A stretch of 64,000 bases of DNA from Phytoseiulus persimilis (GCA_037576195.1 CM075101.1:9300001-9364000), one strand, 5' to 3'. Numbered from the stretch's first letter, positions 1-12,735 are shown. Notes: generated from the sequence alone by a model not told the origin. Made by a program: numbers and translations.

Positions 1-825
1 CAGATTGGATGGGCGACAAATACTTGACCACGGTGAGTAACAGCTGTAAGGAGCTCGGGATGTTGACTCCATGAGCAGACGGCTCCTCCGCGCGAAGCCA
101 AGCGACCAAGCATTCTCCCCGAGGCAACTCAATAAATTGTCCCGAATGGAGTGGTGGATGCAGGGCTGGCATCGAGACTCATTTCCGTGAGTGGGACAAT
201 CTGGAAACCGCCTCGCACCTCGCATGAGGGCAACGCGCTCGCACCGGAGTTGAAGTTGACCGCCTGTCGTCTGCTCGCTGCCTTGTTTACGGTTACTGAT
301 GAGAGCTTCCAATTGGTTGTAGTCCGTGGATGTTGTGTAACAACTGAACATGGCGACCTCCGCTTGCTGGTGAAAAGCTGTTCGTAGCGTTGGTCACTAT
401 CGTCCAGTTTTGTCCGACGCAAGCGCCGCTCAAGGTTCTCTCATTCGCGTGTATACGGTGAACAGATCCAGCTCGACTCTCCCGAGCCCTTCAGATCCTC
501 CTCCCAAGCCCTCCGCGGCCCCTCACAATCAGCAAACTCATACACTCCTCGAATCGGAGAGCAGCAGTGAGCCGACATGGTGCAAGCGTCCTTGTGTGAA
601 GACCTGACTGAGTGTTGTGCTTTGTGTTTCTGACGCGATTGATCCTTCGAAAAATCGACGTTCCGTTCGGTCGATTCTTGCACCCGAACACCTGCGGCGC
701 CATCTGCGAGCGGCCATTGAAGGAAACGCTAGCAAGCTCACGAGCATCCGCTTATCAATCTCTCGCCATTCCGGACGGTTGTTCTCCGAACCAGCATATC
801 GCTTCATCGACTCCTTCAGTCAACT
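1..825. other. Upstream of FBXO11; no gene supported
   Basis: Several overlapping short open frames lie on both strands, none with recognisable content. An in-frame TAG at 730-732 closes the frame upstream of the chosen FBXO11 start. The segment should hold the promoter and 5' UTR, but I cannot point to a convincing TATA box, initiator or start site. Confidence 0.5.
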
Positions 826-946
826 ATGTCCTCGAAAAATCCCGGTGGATCGAAGCAAGCTCGCAAGAGCCTTCGCAGGAAAAGTCTCGGTGTTCCAGTG
901 AATGGGAATCATCAAGCTTCCACATCTAAAAGAGCGCGGAGTTCAG
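826..946 (+). CDS. FBXO11: FBXO11 first coding exon (40 codons plus 1 nt)
   Basis: The ATG at 826 is the first ATG after an in-frame TAG at 730-732. The exon runs open to a GTAAAT donor at 947 and leaves phase 1. The exon starting at 1746, after a TTTTGTGCAG acceptor, needs exactly two bases to complete the codon, so the junction encodes Gly and the frame continues into the ATG at 1763 without a stop. The peptide is short and strongly basic ([20 protein letters not shown]...), as in the N-termini of other FBXO11 proteins. If this exon were not used, translation could start at 1763 instead, giving 1010 residues. No transcript evidence is visible to choose between them. Confidence 0.72.
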
Positions 947-3900
947 GTAAATCGATTTCGAACTTTGCGTCGTCGCAGTGAATGGGAAGACTACAATTCT
1001 CGAAGGGTTTCCCCCTTATCACAGCCTCCCTCTGGAGCTACGTATGAGCTCAGTGGAGCGAATCGTTTCTGCGACAAGGAACCAGCTTGTACACAGACGG
1101 GGCGAGATCTCCAATAACGCCGATTATTCTCGTTGCCGTTTCCGTGTTTGCCGCCTGAGACGTTGGATTTTTACACTCTACGAAATACAGGGTTCTAAGC
1201 GGACCGGATCTGCCTGTGGATGAATTTGCGCGTTCAAATGTGCGCTCGGGAAGTTTCCATGTACCCCGCGGTGTCGCACATGGAACAACTTTGGAATGTT
1301 TTTTTTTTTCACTTCACGAGCGGGGAGCGGAGGTTCCCTGAAGCTCTCGACGTTGTTACTCTGCGTGAGGCCGAATCTCGATTTCGGTAGACTGGAATGA
1401 AAATATCCACCCGTGTATCCATCCATTCAGTCGGATCATCGAGAGAAGCACTCGCGGGCGCTGAATCGTCATCCTCGGTCAATCACCATATGACTTTTTT
1501 TTATCTTGTTCATCGATGATCATTCGCGCTCACTCCCTTGGGATGGTTCGGCTTGGCATGGAAATGAGGCGGCTCGAAGAGTCACTACTCAATTTCTGTG
1601 TGGCTGAGCTCCGAGTATGCAGAGCGCTGCTGGTTGCGGTATCGGAATCCAGAAAAACCGAACCGCGTCCAGATTGAGGACGGCGAAGGTATCATTCCGA
1701 ATCATCTGAGATAGATTTGAGTCTCATTAGAAGTATTTTGTGCAGGTTTCGTGGAACCCTCCATGGCTGAGGGCTCGGAGAAGAAGCTACGCATTGTCGA
1801 AGAAGCAAATCTATCAGGTGAGTTTTACGAAAATCGGCGTCACTCAAGGTTTCGTATCCGAAGAGGAATAAAATGTGTAATTATCGCGATTTCTAGGATC
1901 GGTCGCACCCCTGACTTGTCCTCCAGGCGCTGTGGCCCCGCACCAGCCGCCGTACGATCTGCGAAGAAAAATCTACTATCTGACATCTCTCGGACCGAAC
2001 TGGGCCGCCGCGGCACCGAGAAAACGCCAGAGACGAACGGGGAGTTCCTCTCCTGAGGAACCGTTGTGTCTAGATTCGGCCCTGATGTCTCTTGAGCCTG
2101 TGCTCCCAACCAGTGCTTCAGTTGGGAGCTCTTCGCCTCTCGGCCAGAACGAGGCTTCGATGGAGGGTGAGGAATTGTTTCTCCGGAATAATCCGACAGA
2201 GTTCATCGTTCCGACGAATTCAGTTCCTGATCCCGAGGGGCATTGAGCCTTGCTCCACATTTTCTCATTGAGCCCTTGCTTCCGCAGATACCATGAGCGG
2301 CTACATGCTGTCTCCCGAAAATCTGATGCCCGGATGTTCGGAACCCGCAGATCGTGGTCTGAACATCGTCGAGCTCCCGGACGAAGTATTACTGACTATT
2401 TTCTCCTACCTCGTCGAACAGGACTTGTGCCGTTTGGCTCAAGTCTGCAAGCGGTTCTACACGCTCGGTGAGTGGCATCACCTACTTGGCTGGAGGCCGT
2501 GGTGTTCGCCCGTGGCAGTCGAGATCTCATCGATCACCTTCTTTCCGCAGCCAATGACACGGAACTCTGGAAGCATCTCTACCAACAAGTCTATGAATAC
2601 GACTTACCGCTGATGGTCGGGCCGAACCCTGGACAGTTCTATTTCGTTCAGATGTGTCCTCAAGGCTCTTGCAGCCCCCAACCACAGCCACAGCCTCAAC
2701 CTCTTCAGATCGTGCTCCAGGGAAATGAGGCCGATGCCAACCGGGCGGGTGCAGTGAGTCCACCGCCGATGGGCGCCGGACCCTCTTCGGGTGAGTTGGC
2801 GTCGGGGATGCGATCGATCAGTGCTTCTCAGGAAGGAATTCGACGGAACGAGCTGATTTATGTGGTTTTTCGCAACAGATTCGACTGCCGGACCGACCAA
2901 CACGACTGGAGTTACTCCTGGAATGCAGATCAAACCGTGGATCGCGGAGAAGCTCCCGATGCAGTTGGGGTCTCTGAATCATGAGCTGCCGCGTGCTCCT
3001 TCCACAGGCTCTTCAAGCTCAAGCTCAACGTCGTCGGGTGGTCTACATTTCGTCCGGAACCCGTGGAAAGAGAGCTTCCGTCAATTGTATCGGGCTGTGC
3101 ACGTTCGCCCAGGGTACACAGACAGGTAATCACCTAAAGACTCATTCTCATTGAGCGACATCTTTCGGCGACTCCAGTCAGCCGAAGGCGATCTCGCCCG
3201 TGATCTGACCGTGTCATCTTGTTTGAGGAACAGGGCTCGACCAAAAACCTATTTCGATACGATCGAGAGCGCGATCAATCGCTCAGAAGAGATGGACAAC
3301 TCTAATGCGTATCATCGAGACGACCGGTTGCTCCTGTCGGATGTCCCAGCGGCAGACGTACCGCATCAGCCGCCCATGATCCTGATTCATGCAGGAACCT
3401 ACAAAAACGAATACATCACCGTCGAAAGTCCGATAATAATGTTGGGCTGTGGACCCGGCTGGAATCCCGCCGAAACAGTCATCTTGGAGCGCGATACAGA
3501 ATCCACTATCGCTTTCAACGAAGGGAGTCGCGGCTCTTATCTAGGCTACCTCACGCTGCGGTTCAGTCCGGATGTCACATCCAACGGTGAGCTGCGTTTC
3601 TTTCAGAGCCGCTTCGAGCTCGAAAAATTCCGATTCACTCGATTTCGCTTCCGATGAGCTGACTCTTGGTTCCGTTTGCAGTACCCCACCACAAACATTA
3701 CTGTCTAGAAATCAATGAGAATTCAGCGCCAATCATCGACCATTGTATTATCCGATCGCTGTCGGTAGTGGGAGCTGCAGTTTGCGTGTCGGGTAAGTTC
3801 GTCTAGTCTTGCTCGGTCCATTCGGGAACGATCCCATCTCCGAAAGCAGAACCGTGGATGGAGGACGGAAAAACTCGTGTAATCGAAAACTTCTCGCTCT

Positions 3901-6247
3901 CCCTGAAGGTATGGGGGCCGAGCCTACAGTCCGGCATTGTGACATATCAGACTGTGAGAATGTCGGTCTCTATATCACCGACCACGCTCAGGGTTTGTAC
4001 GAAGAGAACGAAATCTCAAGGTAAATATCATCGCTGCTATCCATGCATTCTGTCTCAGCGGGATTCTCGTTCAGAATGTTCGCGAGCTGATAGAACGTTC
4101 GGAGTTGAATGCTCCTTCTTCTTGTAGGAACGCCCTCGCTGGAGTCTGGGTGAAAAACCATGCCAACCCGGTAATGCGCAGGAATCATATTCATCATGGT
4201 CGAGACGTCGGTGTCTTCACTTTCGATAACGGACTGGGCTACTTTGAGGCGAATGACATCCACAACAATCGCATCGCCGGCTTTGAAGTGAAAGCGGGGG
4301 CCAACCCGACCGTTGTTCGGTGAGTCTCCTCCTCCGGCTGCGTTTTCAGGCAGCGATTCCGATCTGGAAAACAAGTGCGCCGACTCTAGATGAGTTTCCT
4401 CCATCCAGGTGCGAGATCCATCACGGTCAAACCGGTGGCGTCTACGTTCACGAGAGTGGCCGAGGCCAGTTCCTCGTCAACAAAATCCACTCAAACAATT
4501 TCGCCGGCGTTTGGATCACATCGAACAGTAACCCGACAATACGTAGGAATGATATCTACAACGGCCACCAGGGAGGCGTGTACATCTTCGGCGAGGGTCG
4601 CGGTCTCATCGAACACAATAACATCCACGGCAATGCCTTGGCGGGCATCCAAATTCGCACCAACTCTGACCCCATTGTGCGCCATAACAAAATTCATCAC
4701 GGCCAGCACGGAGGCATCTACGTGCACGAAAAAGGCCAGGGCCTCATCGAGGAGAATGAAGTTTACGCCAATACGCTGGCTGGGGTCTGGATCACTACAG
4801 GCAGTACGCCCGTTCTCCGACGAAACCGAATCCATTCGGGGAAACAAGTCGGCGTCTACTTCTACGACAACGGACATGGCCGCTTGGAGGAGAACGACAT
4901 CTTCAACCACCTTTACTCCGGAGTCCAGATCAGGACCGGCAGCAATCCCATTATACGGCGAAACAAGATATGGGGCGGCCAGAATGGCGGCGTCTTGGTT
5001 TACAATGGAGGTTCGTTTAATCGGGAAGAAAAAAATGCTTACGACGGTTGTGTTCGTACAATTTCAGTCTCAACCAGAGTCCCGAAAGTAGACGCTCACG
5101 CATAGTATTGATTCTACATCCAGGTTTAGGAGTTCTGGAGCACAACGAGATTTTTGACAATGCCATGGCCGGAGTTTGGATTAAGACCGATTCAAATCCC
5201 ACCCTCCGACGCAATAAAATTTACGACGGCCGGGACGGGGGCGTCTGTATTTTCAACGGGGGCAAGGGCATCCTCGAGGAGAACGACATCTTCCGAAACG
5301 CACAGGTGAGCACCACCATTCCCCGGTCGGAAAGGCACCGATTCGTAGAATCCACCGCGATCATCGCGAAATCCTCCGATGGGCTGGCAATGAAAACTTC
5401 TTGCTTCCCCACAGGCTGGTGTTCTCATCTCGACGCAGAGTCACCCGCTCCTCAAGCGGAATAGAATTTTCGATGGTCACGCGGCAGGCGTGGAGATCAC
5501 GAATGGGGCCACGGCAACTCTCGAAAGCAACCAAGTGTTCCACAACCGTTTTGGAGGCCTCTGTTTAGCGAGTGGGGTTCAGCCGCATTTGAAGAATAAT
5601 CGCTTGTTTGGAAACCTCGACGCCGTCGAGAAAGCTGTCGCCAACGGCCAATGCCTCTACAAGATCAGCAGCTACACTTCGTTCCCGATGCATGACTTCT
5701 ACAGGTAAGCTTCCGTTGCCGAGCGGAATATCCAGGATCAGAGTGGGCGGTTTCCGCTTGCTGAGCGCGAGAACACAAAGCGATAACGATTTCGTCACAA
5801 CGGGCTCCGCGGGATCCGTTTGTTTCAAAAGGACTCCGTTCAGATCAGAACATTCCAATTTGCTCCTGAGGCGGTCCGACGGCTTCACGTAAGGAGAACG
5901 TCGATCCTTTCGCTGCGTCGAGGAACTCGCAGTGACGGTTTCCTCGGAACGAGATTCTACGGCGCTCACAGTCTGGTAACACTTCTCAATCAACTCATCT
6001 CTCGCGACCGCGTTGCAGGTGCCGAACGTGCAATACGACAGACAGGAACGCCATCTGCGTGAACTGCATTCGGACGTGCCACTCGGGTCACGACGTGGAA
6101 TTCATCCGTCATGATCGGTTCTTCTGCGATTGTGGCGCCGGCACGCTCTCGAATCAGTGTCAACTACAGGGTGAACCGACGCAGGACACGGATACGTTAT
6201 ACGACTCGGCCGCCCCCATGGAATCCCATACGTTGTTGGTCAACTAA
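826..6247 (+). CDS. FBXO11: FBXO11-type F-box, beta-helix and UBR-box protein (14 coding exons)
   Basis: Substrate receptor of an SCF (SKP1-CUL1-F-box) E3 ubiquitin ligase. Exons I read: 826-946, 1746-1817, 1927-2166, 2288-2467, 2551-2790, 2879-3125, 3234-3586, 3682-3792, 3909-4020, 4128-4319, 4409-5010, 5124-5305, 5415-5704, 6019-6247. All introns are GT-AG, phases agree, and the total is 3171 nt (1056 residues plus TAA; the human protein is about 927). Domains: a basic N-terminus with a PPYDLRRK-like stretch; F-box at about 171-215 ([13 protein letters not shown]); low-complexity insert at 239-344; NPWKESF at 345; right-handed beta-helix (CASH/PbH1) repeats at about 485-980, with recurrent RRNxIHxGxxGG and AGVWI turns; UBR-box zinc finger from 982, with Cys/His pairs including [13 protein letters not shown] and [12 protein letters not shown]. 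The C-terminus ([16 protein letters not shown]) is arthropod-like. The family assignment is certain. Exons 1 and 2 are inferred from phase and splice sites only. Confidence 0.96.
947..1745 (+). other. FBXO11 intron 1 (799 nt)
   Basis: This is the only long intron in the gene; the others are 83-121 nt apart from intron 13 (314 nt). It has a GTAAAT donor and a TTTTGTGCAG acceptor. I see no second gene inside it. Long first introns often carry regulatory sequence, but no specific site can be named here. Confidence 0.6.
2652..3057 (+). other. FBXO11: Low-complexity insertion in FBXO11 between the F-box and the beta-helix (split by intron 5)
   Basis: Residues about 239-344 have no counterpart in vertebrate FBXO11, where FYQINPEEYEHPNPWKESF is nearly continuous. 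The insert includes a Pro-Gln run ([10 protein letters not shown]), a Gly/Pro/Ser stretch, the intron at 2791-2878, and a Ser-rich run ([13 protein letters not shown]). It ends at the conserved NPWKESF motif. It is in frame and spliced in phase, so it looks like a lineage-specific disordered linker and not retained intron sequence. Confidence 0.7.
5705..6018 (+). other. FBXO11 intron 13 (314 nt), before the UBR-box exon
   Basis: It separates the last beta-helix exon from the UBR-box exon. The donor is GTAAGC and the acceptor is GTTGCAG. No gene is seen inside. The Arg codon at the junction (AG|G) restores the conserved DFYRC motif. Confidence 0.85.
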
Positions 6248-6475
6248 GTAATCCAAAAACCGGTTTCAAGGCATTCAACTCAAGGTCAAAACAACTCGCA
6301 TATTCATCTGTACGCGTGACGGTGTGCTCCCAGCGCGAACCATTGAGAACGGGGAGAACAATGACTTCTACTGAGATGAGCAGAACAACAACGTGTCTTC
6401 CGGCTCAATCACGACGTTTCTCTCTGTTTGACACGTTGACAGTTAGCCCTCATCCCACGTGTTTGGAGCGCGTAT
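6248..6475. other. Downstream flank of FBXO11
   Basis: Presumed 3' UTR of FBXO11. I found no canonical AATAAA or ATTAAA close to the stop codon, so the transcript end is not fixed. No other gene is supported. Confidence 0.4.
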
Positions 6476-6981
6476 TTAGTCTCTAGCTAATTCAAGGACA
6501 TTATTATTATTATTAGTGCAATTAGAAGAACAAAGGAACGTAAAGCTAGCCAACATGCAAGCTTTCCAGAACAAGGATAAACAGAACGTCAGAGGAAGCG
6601 TCCAGGGTCCGGTGCTGCGCTTATCGGCTGAAGCGGCGACGGCTCCTGGCGCATCGGATCTAACCCTGCACGCTTGACCGTTGTTTATGGTCTTCACAGC
6701 CTTTACCTATTAGCGTCTGATCCAATTTTCAACTTTTTCGCGTTGAATTTGTCAATTTCAACCCTCTGTTCTCCCTTGACGACTGTCCCGAGTTCACTCG
6801 CAGACTGCGGCAATATCTCATACTCGACTTTATCTGCCCCGGCAGGAATCTCAAACGTGTATCGAAAAACGAACTGAGATTCTGAATCATCGATCATTGC
6901 CTCCAACTCCGAGTTAGCCGAGTTGGATACTTGGAACGATTGTGTATTTATCCCAATTTCCCTCTCTGATGAATGAGACAT
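6476..6981 (-). CDS. Possible small minus-strand gene, unknown protein
   Basis: Reading the minus strand from ATG at 6981, a 92-codon frame shows codon bias typical of coding DNA (many G/A-first codons) and a soluble-looking peptide with motifs such as RYTFEIPAGADKVEYEILP. It reaches AATAG|GTAAAG, a good splice donor at 6706. A GTGCAG acceptor at 6666-6668 would join it, in phase, to a second exon at 6665-6476 whose product is Cys- and hydrophobic-rich and ends in an Asn run encoded by an (ATT)n microsatellite. The implied intron is only 41 nt, shorter than any in FBXO11, so simple read-through to TAA at 6703 is an alternative. It would be convergent with FBXO11. I do not recognise the family. 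Confidence 0.33.
6500..6516. repeat. (ATT)n microsatellite
   Basis: Five tandem TTA/ATT units. On the minus strand they would encode an Asn run in the candidate small gene. Confidence 0.85.
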
Positions 6982-9900
6982 GATAAATATATACCTATTG
7001 ATAGTGTCGCCAAACGGAACCAGACCTTCCTCTACCTAGATCCCGTGGTGCGGGATGTTTCGGAACGCAGTGTTGGGCATTGTGGAGAGGGAAAACCCTG
7101 TAAATTGTCAGAGATCCGGTTTGTTGACATCCCTACAGACCTCCCGATCGCGCCGAGGCCGTCAGCGAAAGTGGTTTGTTTGTTCCGGTTGCATTCTCCA
7201 ACATACAAGTGCGTACATTTACGCATGTACGTGTCTCAGCACGTTCGTATCATCATTCGTGAATGCGGTCGCTATGTTTATCGAATGTATATATTACGTG
7301 AATGCTCGTAGCCCTGAGTTCCGTCTCGCCGTCAGATAACTGTCCATTATCTGTTCTCATGTGTTCCTGAATCATATGCGACAGCCGCTACTCGTGACAC
7401 CATCGAAAGCACGGGAGGAACCGAGGTTCGAGAACCGGTATTCGACAAACTGGGGAATGATAGCTGAAAACCGTTAATGCCAGTGGTCTAGCTGTTCGGC
7501 ATTGAGCCGCTTCGATCAACTTCGAATCTAGAAATCCCGTCGACCGCTCGAATCTGAACCACGAGAGCTGCCACAATCAGTGGAGACATGTCGAGTCTCA
7601 AAGATCACTTTCCCACTGCAAAACTTATCATCGAATACAGGGTCCGGGACTGACGTCGGTCCTCTGTAGTTCCGTGATCGTGGATAAGAGTCAGCGATGA
7701 GAGCGGCAGTGGGGTTCTTCTCAATCAAACTCATGTTATCGCATATATCTATTTTTTCCCCTGGATTTTTTCATCCGCATGAAGCGTCTTCACAGATTTT
7801 TTTATGAGTTGGAGTGTGTTCGAATGCGTTAACTTACTAGCTGACCGGTTTTGCGTTCATGAAGACCGAAAATTGAGGAACCCAATGCCGAATATTGTCT
7901 TCAACGAGATGCAAAAGATGTTGAACAGTAAGGCTTTGACAGATAGAAGTCCGATCGTCGGGTACCCTTTGACAACGGACATCATTCGCACATGTTTGTA
8001 AAAAAAAAAGAAAAAAGGAGCTGGAATGGAGTTTATTACAGCGCGGCAGCAGTGTTGTGGTCAAGGCCCTCTTGAGTTGGTCCCATCTTAGATGACAAGG
8101 CAGCAGTACACCGTTCCTCGGTTACGGACGGTGTGCTAATCATCCCGAATACAAATATCGTCACTACCACAACCATCACCGATCTCTAGCCCTGTCCACA
8201 TTTGTGTTGTTGTACATATGCCTCATTACAACCTCAAGTGTCATCAATCGATCTCTGAATTGATTGGGGGAACTCTGATTCATCGGTGATCGATTGGTCG
8301 AACCTTCTTCGTCAGGAGCTCTGTGAGCAGTCATTGACGACCATTACGAGGTTTTCTATTCATATATTTAAACAACATGAGTATGATGAGTATTGTATTA
8401 CTACCCACGAGCCAGATGATTAGGCTTCGATTATTGCTATCAATGATATATCCCACTTATTCGCAAACGACGGATCACCACGACCACTAACGCCAACGAA
8501 GACAATAGAAAACCTCAAGCTTCACTGATTAGCAATATGTTCGGTTTGGTACATGAAGGAGAACTCATCTGGAGTTCTAAGGAGTAATGGCTAGAGCGAA
8601 GCAAACGGTGTCTTACAAGGAGTGATACCTTCTACCGATTGTCTACACAAGTTTATCCTAGATCGCATTCATTCATCCATGAATAAATCCACACTTGATA
8701 AAATCTCACGGTGTCGTTGTTCAAGAATTTGGCTGAGCCACCTCCTTCGCCGCACCCGAAAATCTCGAGACGTTGAGACCGTCGATGGAGGTTTTTTAGT
8801 TATTCTATGTTCCGAACAAAATCAGCCTCTTCCTCCTGATCATCCTGATAGAGTCATGAATCTCAAGCCCCCCGCATCGCGACGAGAGTGGAATCGGAAA
8901 CCAGAGCTACTCTCAGATCGTATGCAAATGTACCCGCCCCGCACCGCGCCTCGCTATGAGATTAATGATCTCTCGAAAGCTGTCAACAAATATATAGCCC
9001 CCTCGCATCTGAGTTCCTTGCCTGAGCTCATCAAACGACTGGGATATGATTGGGAATATTATTAGAACACGAACCAGGCCGGCCTTGACCACCTCGAAGC
9101 CTCGACTCTTCTCCGACGAGTCGAGTGACATCCCGACTTCAATCCATTGGAATTCGATGACTCCACACATCGGTCAGAAGCCTGCTCGGAATAGTGGCTC
9201 ATACGAACATCCAGCTGACCCGACCTCCTGGAATAGTTTCTTACAATCCGTCCCGGAGACTGCCTCCTCTAAACCTGGGTCCATTGCAAATAGCATGGCA
9301 GGGCGTTCGCGAGTCGTTCCCCTCATTCGCGAGAGGAGAGACCCTAAAATGGAATGGAATTTCGCATTTTTGGGGTCACCCAGTCAGGCTCAGCCGCGGA
9401 GAGTCCCGCCGTGCTCCTTTGCAACCCCATGGTTTGAATACGTCGTGAGGTCTCGACGCACAGTGCACAAGGACGTATGATCCAGCTGGGAGCAAAAGAA
9501 CGTGCTGGAGCTGTCATTCTGCGAGACGCTTCTTGTGGCCCGCGGTTACAGGCCAGGCTTGCGGTTCCACGAAGAATTGGTGGGTAGATGCCCGAGACCG
9601 CAACGAAAAAGTTCTCCCTTAAAGTTCGCGCGTAAGTTCGTTCGAGACCCAATCGAATGACTTCTATGAGAGCGGGACATCCCGTCGCGGAACTTCGCAT
9701 CCCACGCGGTTCCCTTCACAAACCGCAGACTGGCCAAGCTAGGAATGCGAGGGCGGAAACTTCCTTTGTGACCCTGATCCGATTCCAACTTGGCCGAGTT
9801 CAACAGCTGTCATCCGTTTCGCTGCCTCCGTGATGGGGAATCAGCTCTCGAGGTTGGAACAGCAAAACATCTACTCGTCCGAATGAGGGGGGGGGGGGGG

Positions 9901-12735
9901 GGGCTGAAAGGCTTCTTCCAGGCAGACCTAGGTCGGTCGAGAACACCCCCACCAGCAAACAACAGTTGAGCGCTTGCCAGCAGCAGGTACAAATGGTTCG
10001 GAACTATTCGAGTCCAATGCAGGATAGACTCGGAAAACGAGGTTGAGAGAGTAACGAGGAGAGTTAGGTGAGCCCGGCCACGACGTACGCGACTCGTTCC
10101 AAGGCCTGCGAAAATTAGCGTGATGACCGAACGTCTCCCGCGCGGAAGATTCGTGCGAGGCCAGCAAAGTTTACCCCCGAGCCTGGCTTGGACTGGGACT
10201 GCTTGAAACAGAAAGCTGTATGCGGCTGCAGGCTCCGATATATAAACTAGGATTTGAAGGCATGTCTGCATCACTGTCAGAGCTAGCATGAGAAGACGCG
10301 AATAGGCACCTCGCGGGGTCGTAATGCTCCGCGAAACATGTGAAAAGCTCGAAACAGTCCCTCTCGATGCTCAGCCTGATTGGCTGTCGTGTACGCGAGA
10401 CTTCGACATCAAAGGAAACAGAACCGCCAGAGCGGCCAAGGGTAGACGCGTCATTGGTATTCGATACGATTCGATTCGAAGATCATTCATTCCTGGCCGA
10501 GCCGGCGAACGACCGTATTTCTCCTCTGTTTACCTAACCATCGAATGGCCTTACCACCTTCGTCAGCCATCCATGGCGGGTATCATACATCGCGCGCGGC
10601 CAGAGCCATAGGCTGTAGTCCGGGAAGTAGGCAATTGACAAAGTTATCTCAGAACGCGGGACTTGCGACTGAATTCAAATCGACGCATCAGAGAGTGCGG
10701 CCCGTCCTGCTTTCAGGCTCGCATTGTCCCTGCCTCCTCGCTCTGCTCGTTGTGGAGCCAGTTTTTGATGATCGCATATCCCTCGAGGCATTGGAGTTTC
10801 GTACTCTATAAGGGCTGCATTCTAACCAGCGTGGGGGCGACCTTTGCAAGTCAAAGAAGCCCGCCGATCCGAAGCGCCGATAACCCACCGAATAGTGTGA
10901 CCGAGAACTCAGCTTCAAAATGAGTCCCTGGCACACGAAGATTACGGTCCAGGAGGGCTACACAGCATTTGCGAGGAGTCCTCCTGAGTTCAGCGGCCGT
11001 TTAACGGAGATTACGTTCTCTCCTATGAGCCTGTGGAACGGAGGAAAGTGAGGAACGCCTCACAAGATGTCAAGAAATCGGCCGCTTTCACCTTTCCAAA
11101 TCCAGTGAGGTTCAAGGTTTCGAGATCAAACAGATTGGGCGAGGCCGTTCCCGTGTGCGGGTAGAACTTACCAGTTCATTCATTCTTCTCATTGACAAAC
11201 CTTGAATTCTCGCTCCCATCGAAAAAGGCAGAAACGATCTTATCGCTGGATGGCGACTGTGCTTCTTGTGAGGCTGACCTAGTGCTCGCTCGTGGTCTCC
11301 TCACTTTGCTCCGGTCGACTGCACAGTTCACTCTGAGCTCTTGGAACGGTGCAATGTCAAGGTTATTCAGCGGACGGGATGCCGATCGCGCCGCGTCCCG
11401 GTCCGATAATCCTCTCCTGTCACATGCACTTCCAGATTCAACATCTCCCTTCCGTCGGCTTCACTGCGTTCTCATCATAGGGCCAGTGGAATCCGAGCAA
11501 TCACTAATATGCATATATCCAGCTCTCACCTCCGTCGTCATCTTCGTGAACTTCGAAGACGTCATCTCGGCCTCCCGAGATTTCGATCTGCCTCTCTCCG
11601 TGTCGGAGTTTTTTCGCCCTCCTTCGAAGTCACATTATCTATGGGCCCGACGTACATTCTTCGTCGACTTCTCCGATCATTCAAAAACTCTCTCTCCATA
11701 AAGGAAACTTTCGCGGCCCATTCCCCACGAGCTGCTCCGGGGACATGCGCGGAATCCCCATCCTTAGTCGGGAACGGAATTTATTCAATCTCTGCACCTC
11801 GATGTGTCCGCCGATTTTCATGGATTAACCTTCTATGCAGGAATCGTCTCATTCTTGGACTTAGGGGTTCAAGTTTAAAGCGAAATGGATAAAGCTGAGG
11901 AGTCATCGGCCGGCGACGACTCCAAGCGCCTATCGAATCGCTTATCGCCTCCCGTTGAGCCTGTTCATGGATCGATTCATACCCGATACCTACGGGCGAT
12001 TCAGCTCAGTTGGGAATCGATCTCGGAGCACGATTCGGGTTCTCATGTGACTTCAAGAGGTAGGGGGGGCGAGAAGGTTTGGGGTCTTCTGTGCTCGGTC
12101 AACCACCGAACTCAATCTATCACCGAGCATCCCTCGTTTCTGGTCACTCAACAGGCGCTCATTAACCACCACGGAGGAGACTTCAGGATTAATGACTGCT
12201 CGATCATTCAACGCACTCTCCCAAACAGAGCCACCTTTGAGGAAAATATAGTTGCAAGAGACACGCGCGTTCACAGACAGTCTGTATAAGATAATCGGTA
12301 ATGCCAAAACGTAGACTCTCGCTACAACTATATCCCGCTGCGATTCATGTCCCTCGCGAATGGCTTAGCGTTCGACAAGAGAGGCAGGAAGTTCCGAATG
12401 CCTTCCTGAGTGGTCTGTCTTCATTGGTCAGATTGGGTCAAACTCCATTGAGGACCAACGCATGCGATTTCCCAGCACCTCCGTAAGATAGAGTCTGGTC
12501 AGGCGCCCCTCACACATGATTCCTGGTTCGCGACGACCCCGAAATCGACAACGAACGAGAAGTTAGAGCTTCTAAACTGTTAAATATTCTCCAGAAGTAC
12601 CTATATCTCAGCCCGACATGAACGATGTTATGAGCATTCAGAGAGGGAACGATGGTCTCAGTTTCCTCGAGATTCCCCTAATGAGCAAGCCACGTAGGTT
12701 TCATCTAGCTAATCGTGAGCGGTAGTGGTTGACAG
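6982..12735. other. 5.7 kb without a supported gene
   Basis: Only short overlapping frames are present. The plus frame 8856-9065 (69 residues, ending RLGYDWEYY) reads plausibly but has no recognisable domain. Near 9129-9155 the peptide HPDFNPLEF resembles the SPDFNPLD motif of mariner-type transposases, but stops and frame breaks surround it. An A-rich run lies at about 8001-8017 and a 17-G run at 9887-9903. Confidence 0.4.
9887..9903. repeat. Homopolymer of 17 G
   Basis: Uninterrupted G17 read directly from the sequence. Its length may be unreliable because such runs are error-prone. Confidence 0.95.

Noticed and set aside
3156-3233. Longer version of FBXO11 exon 7 starting at 3156 (same phase)
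   Set aside because: It would leave a 30-nt intron and insert about 26 residues absent from the family; the acceptor before 3234 fits both phase and alignment.
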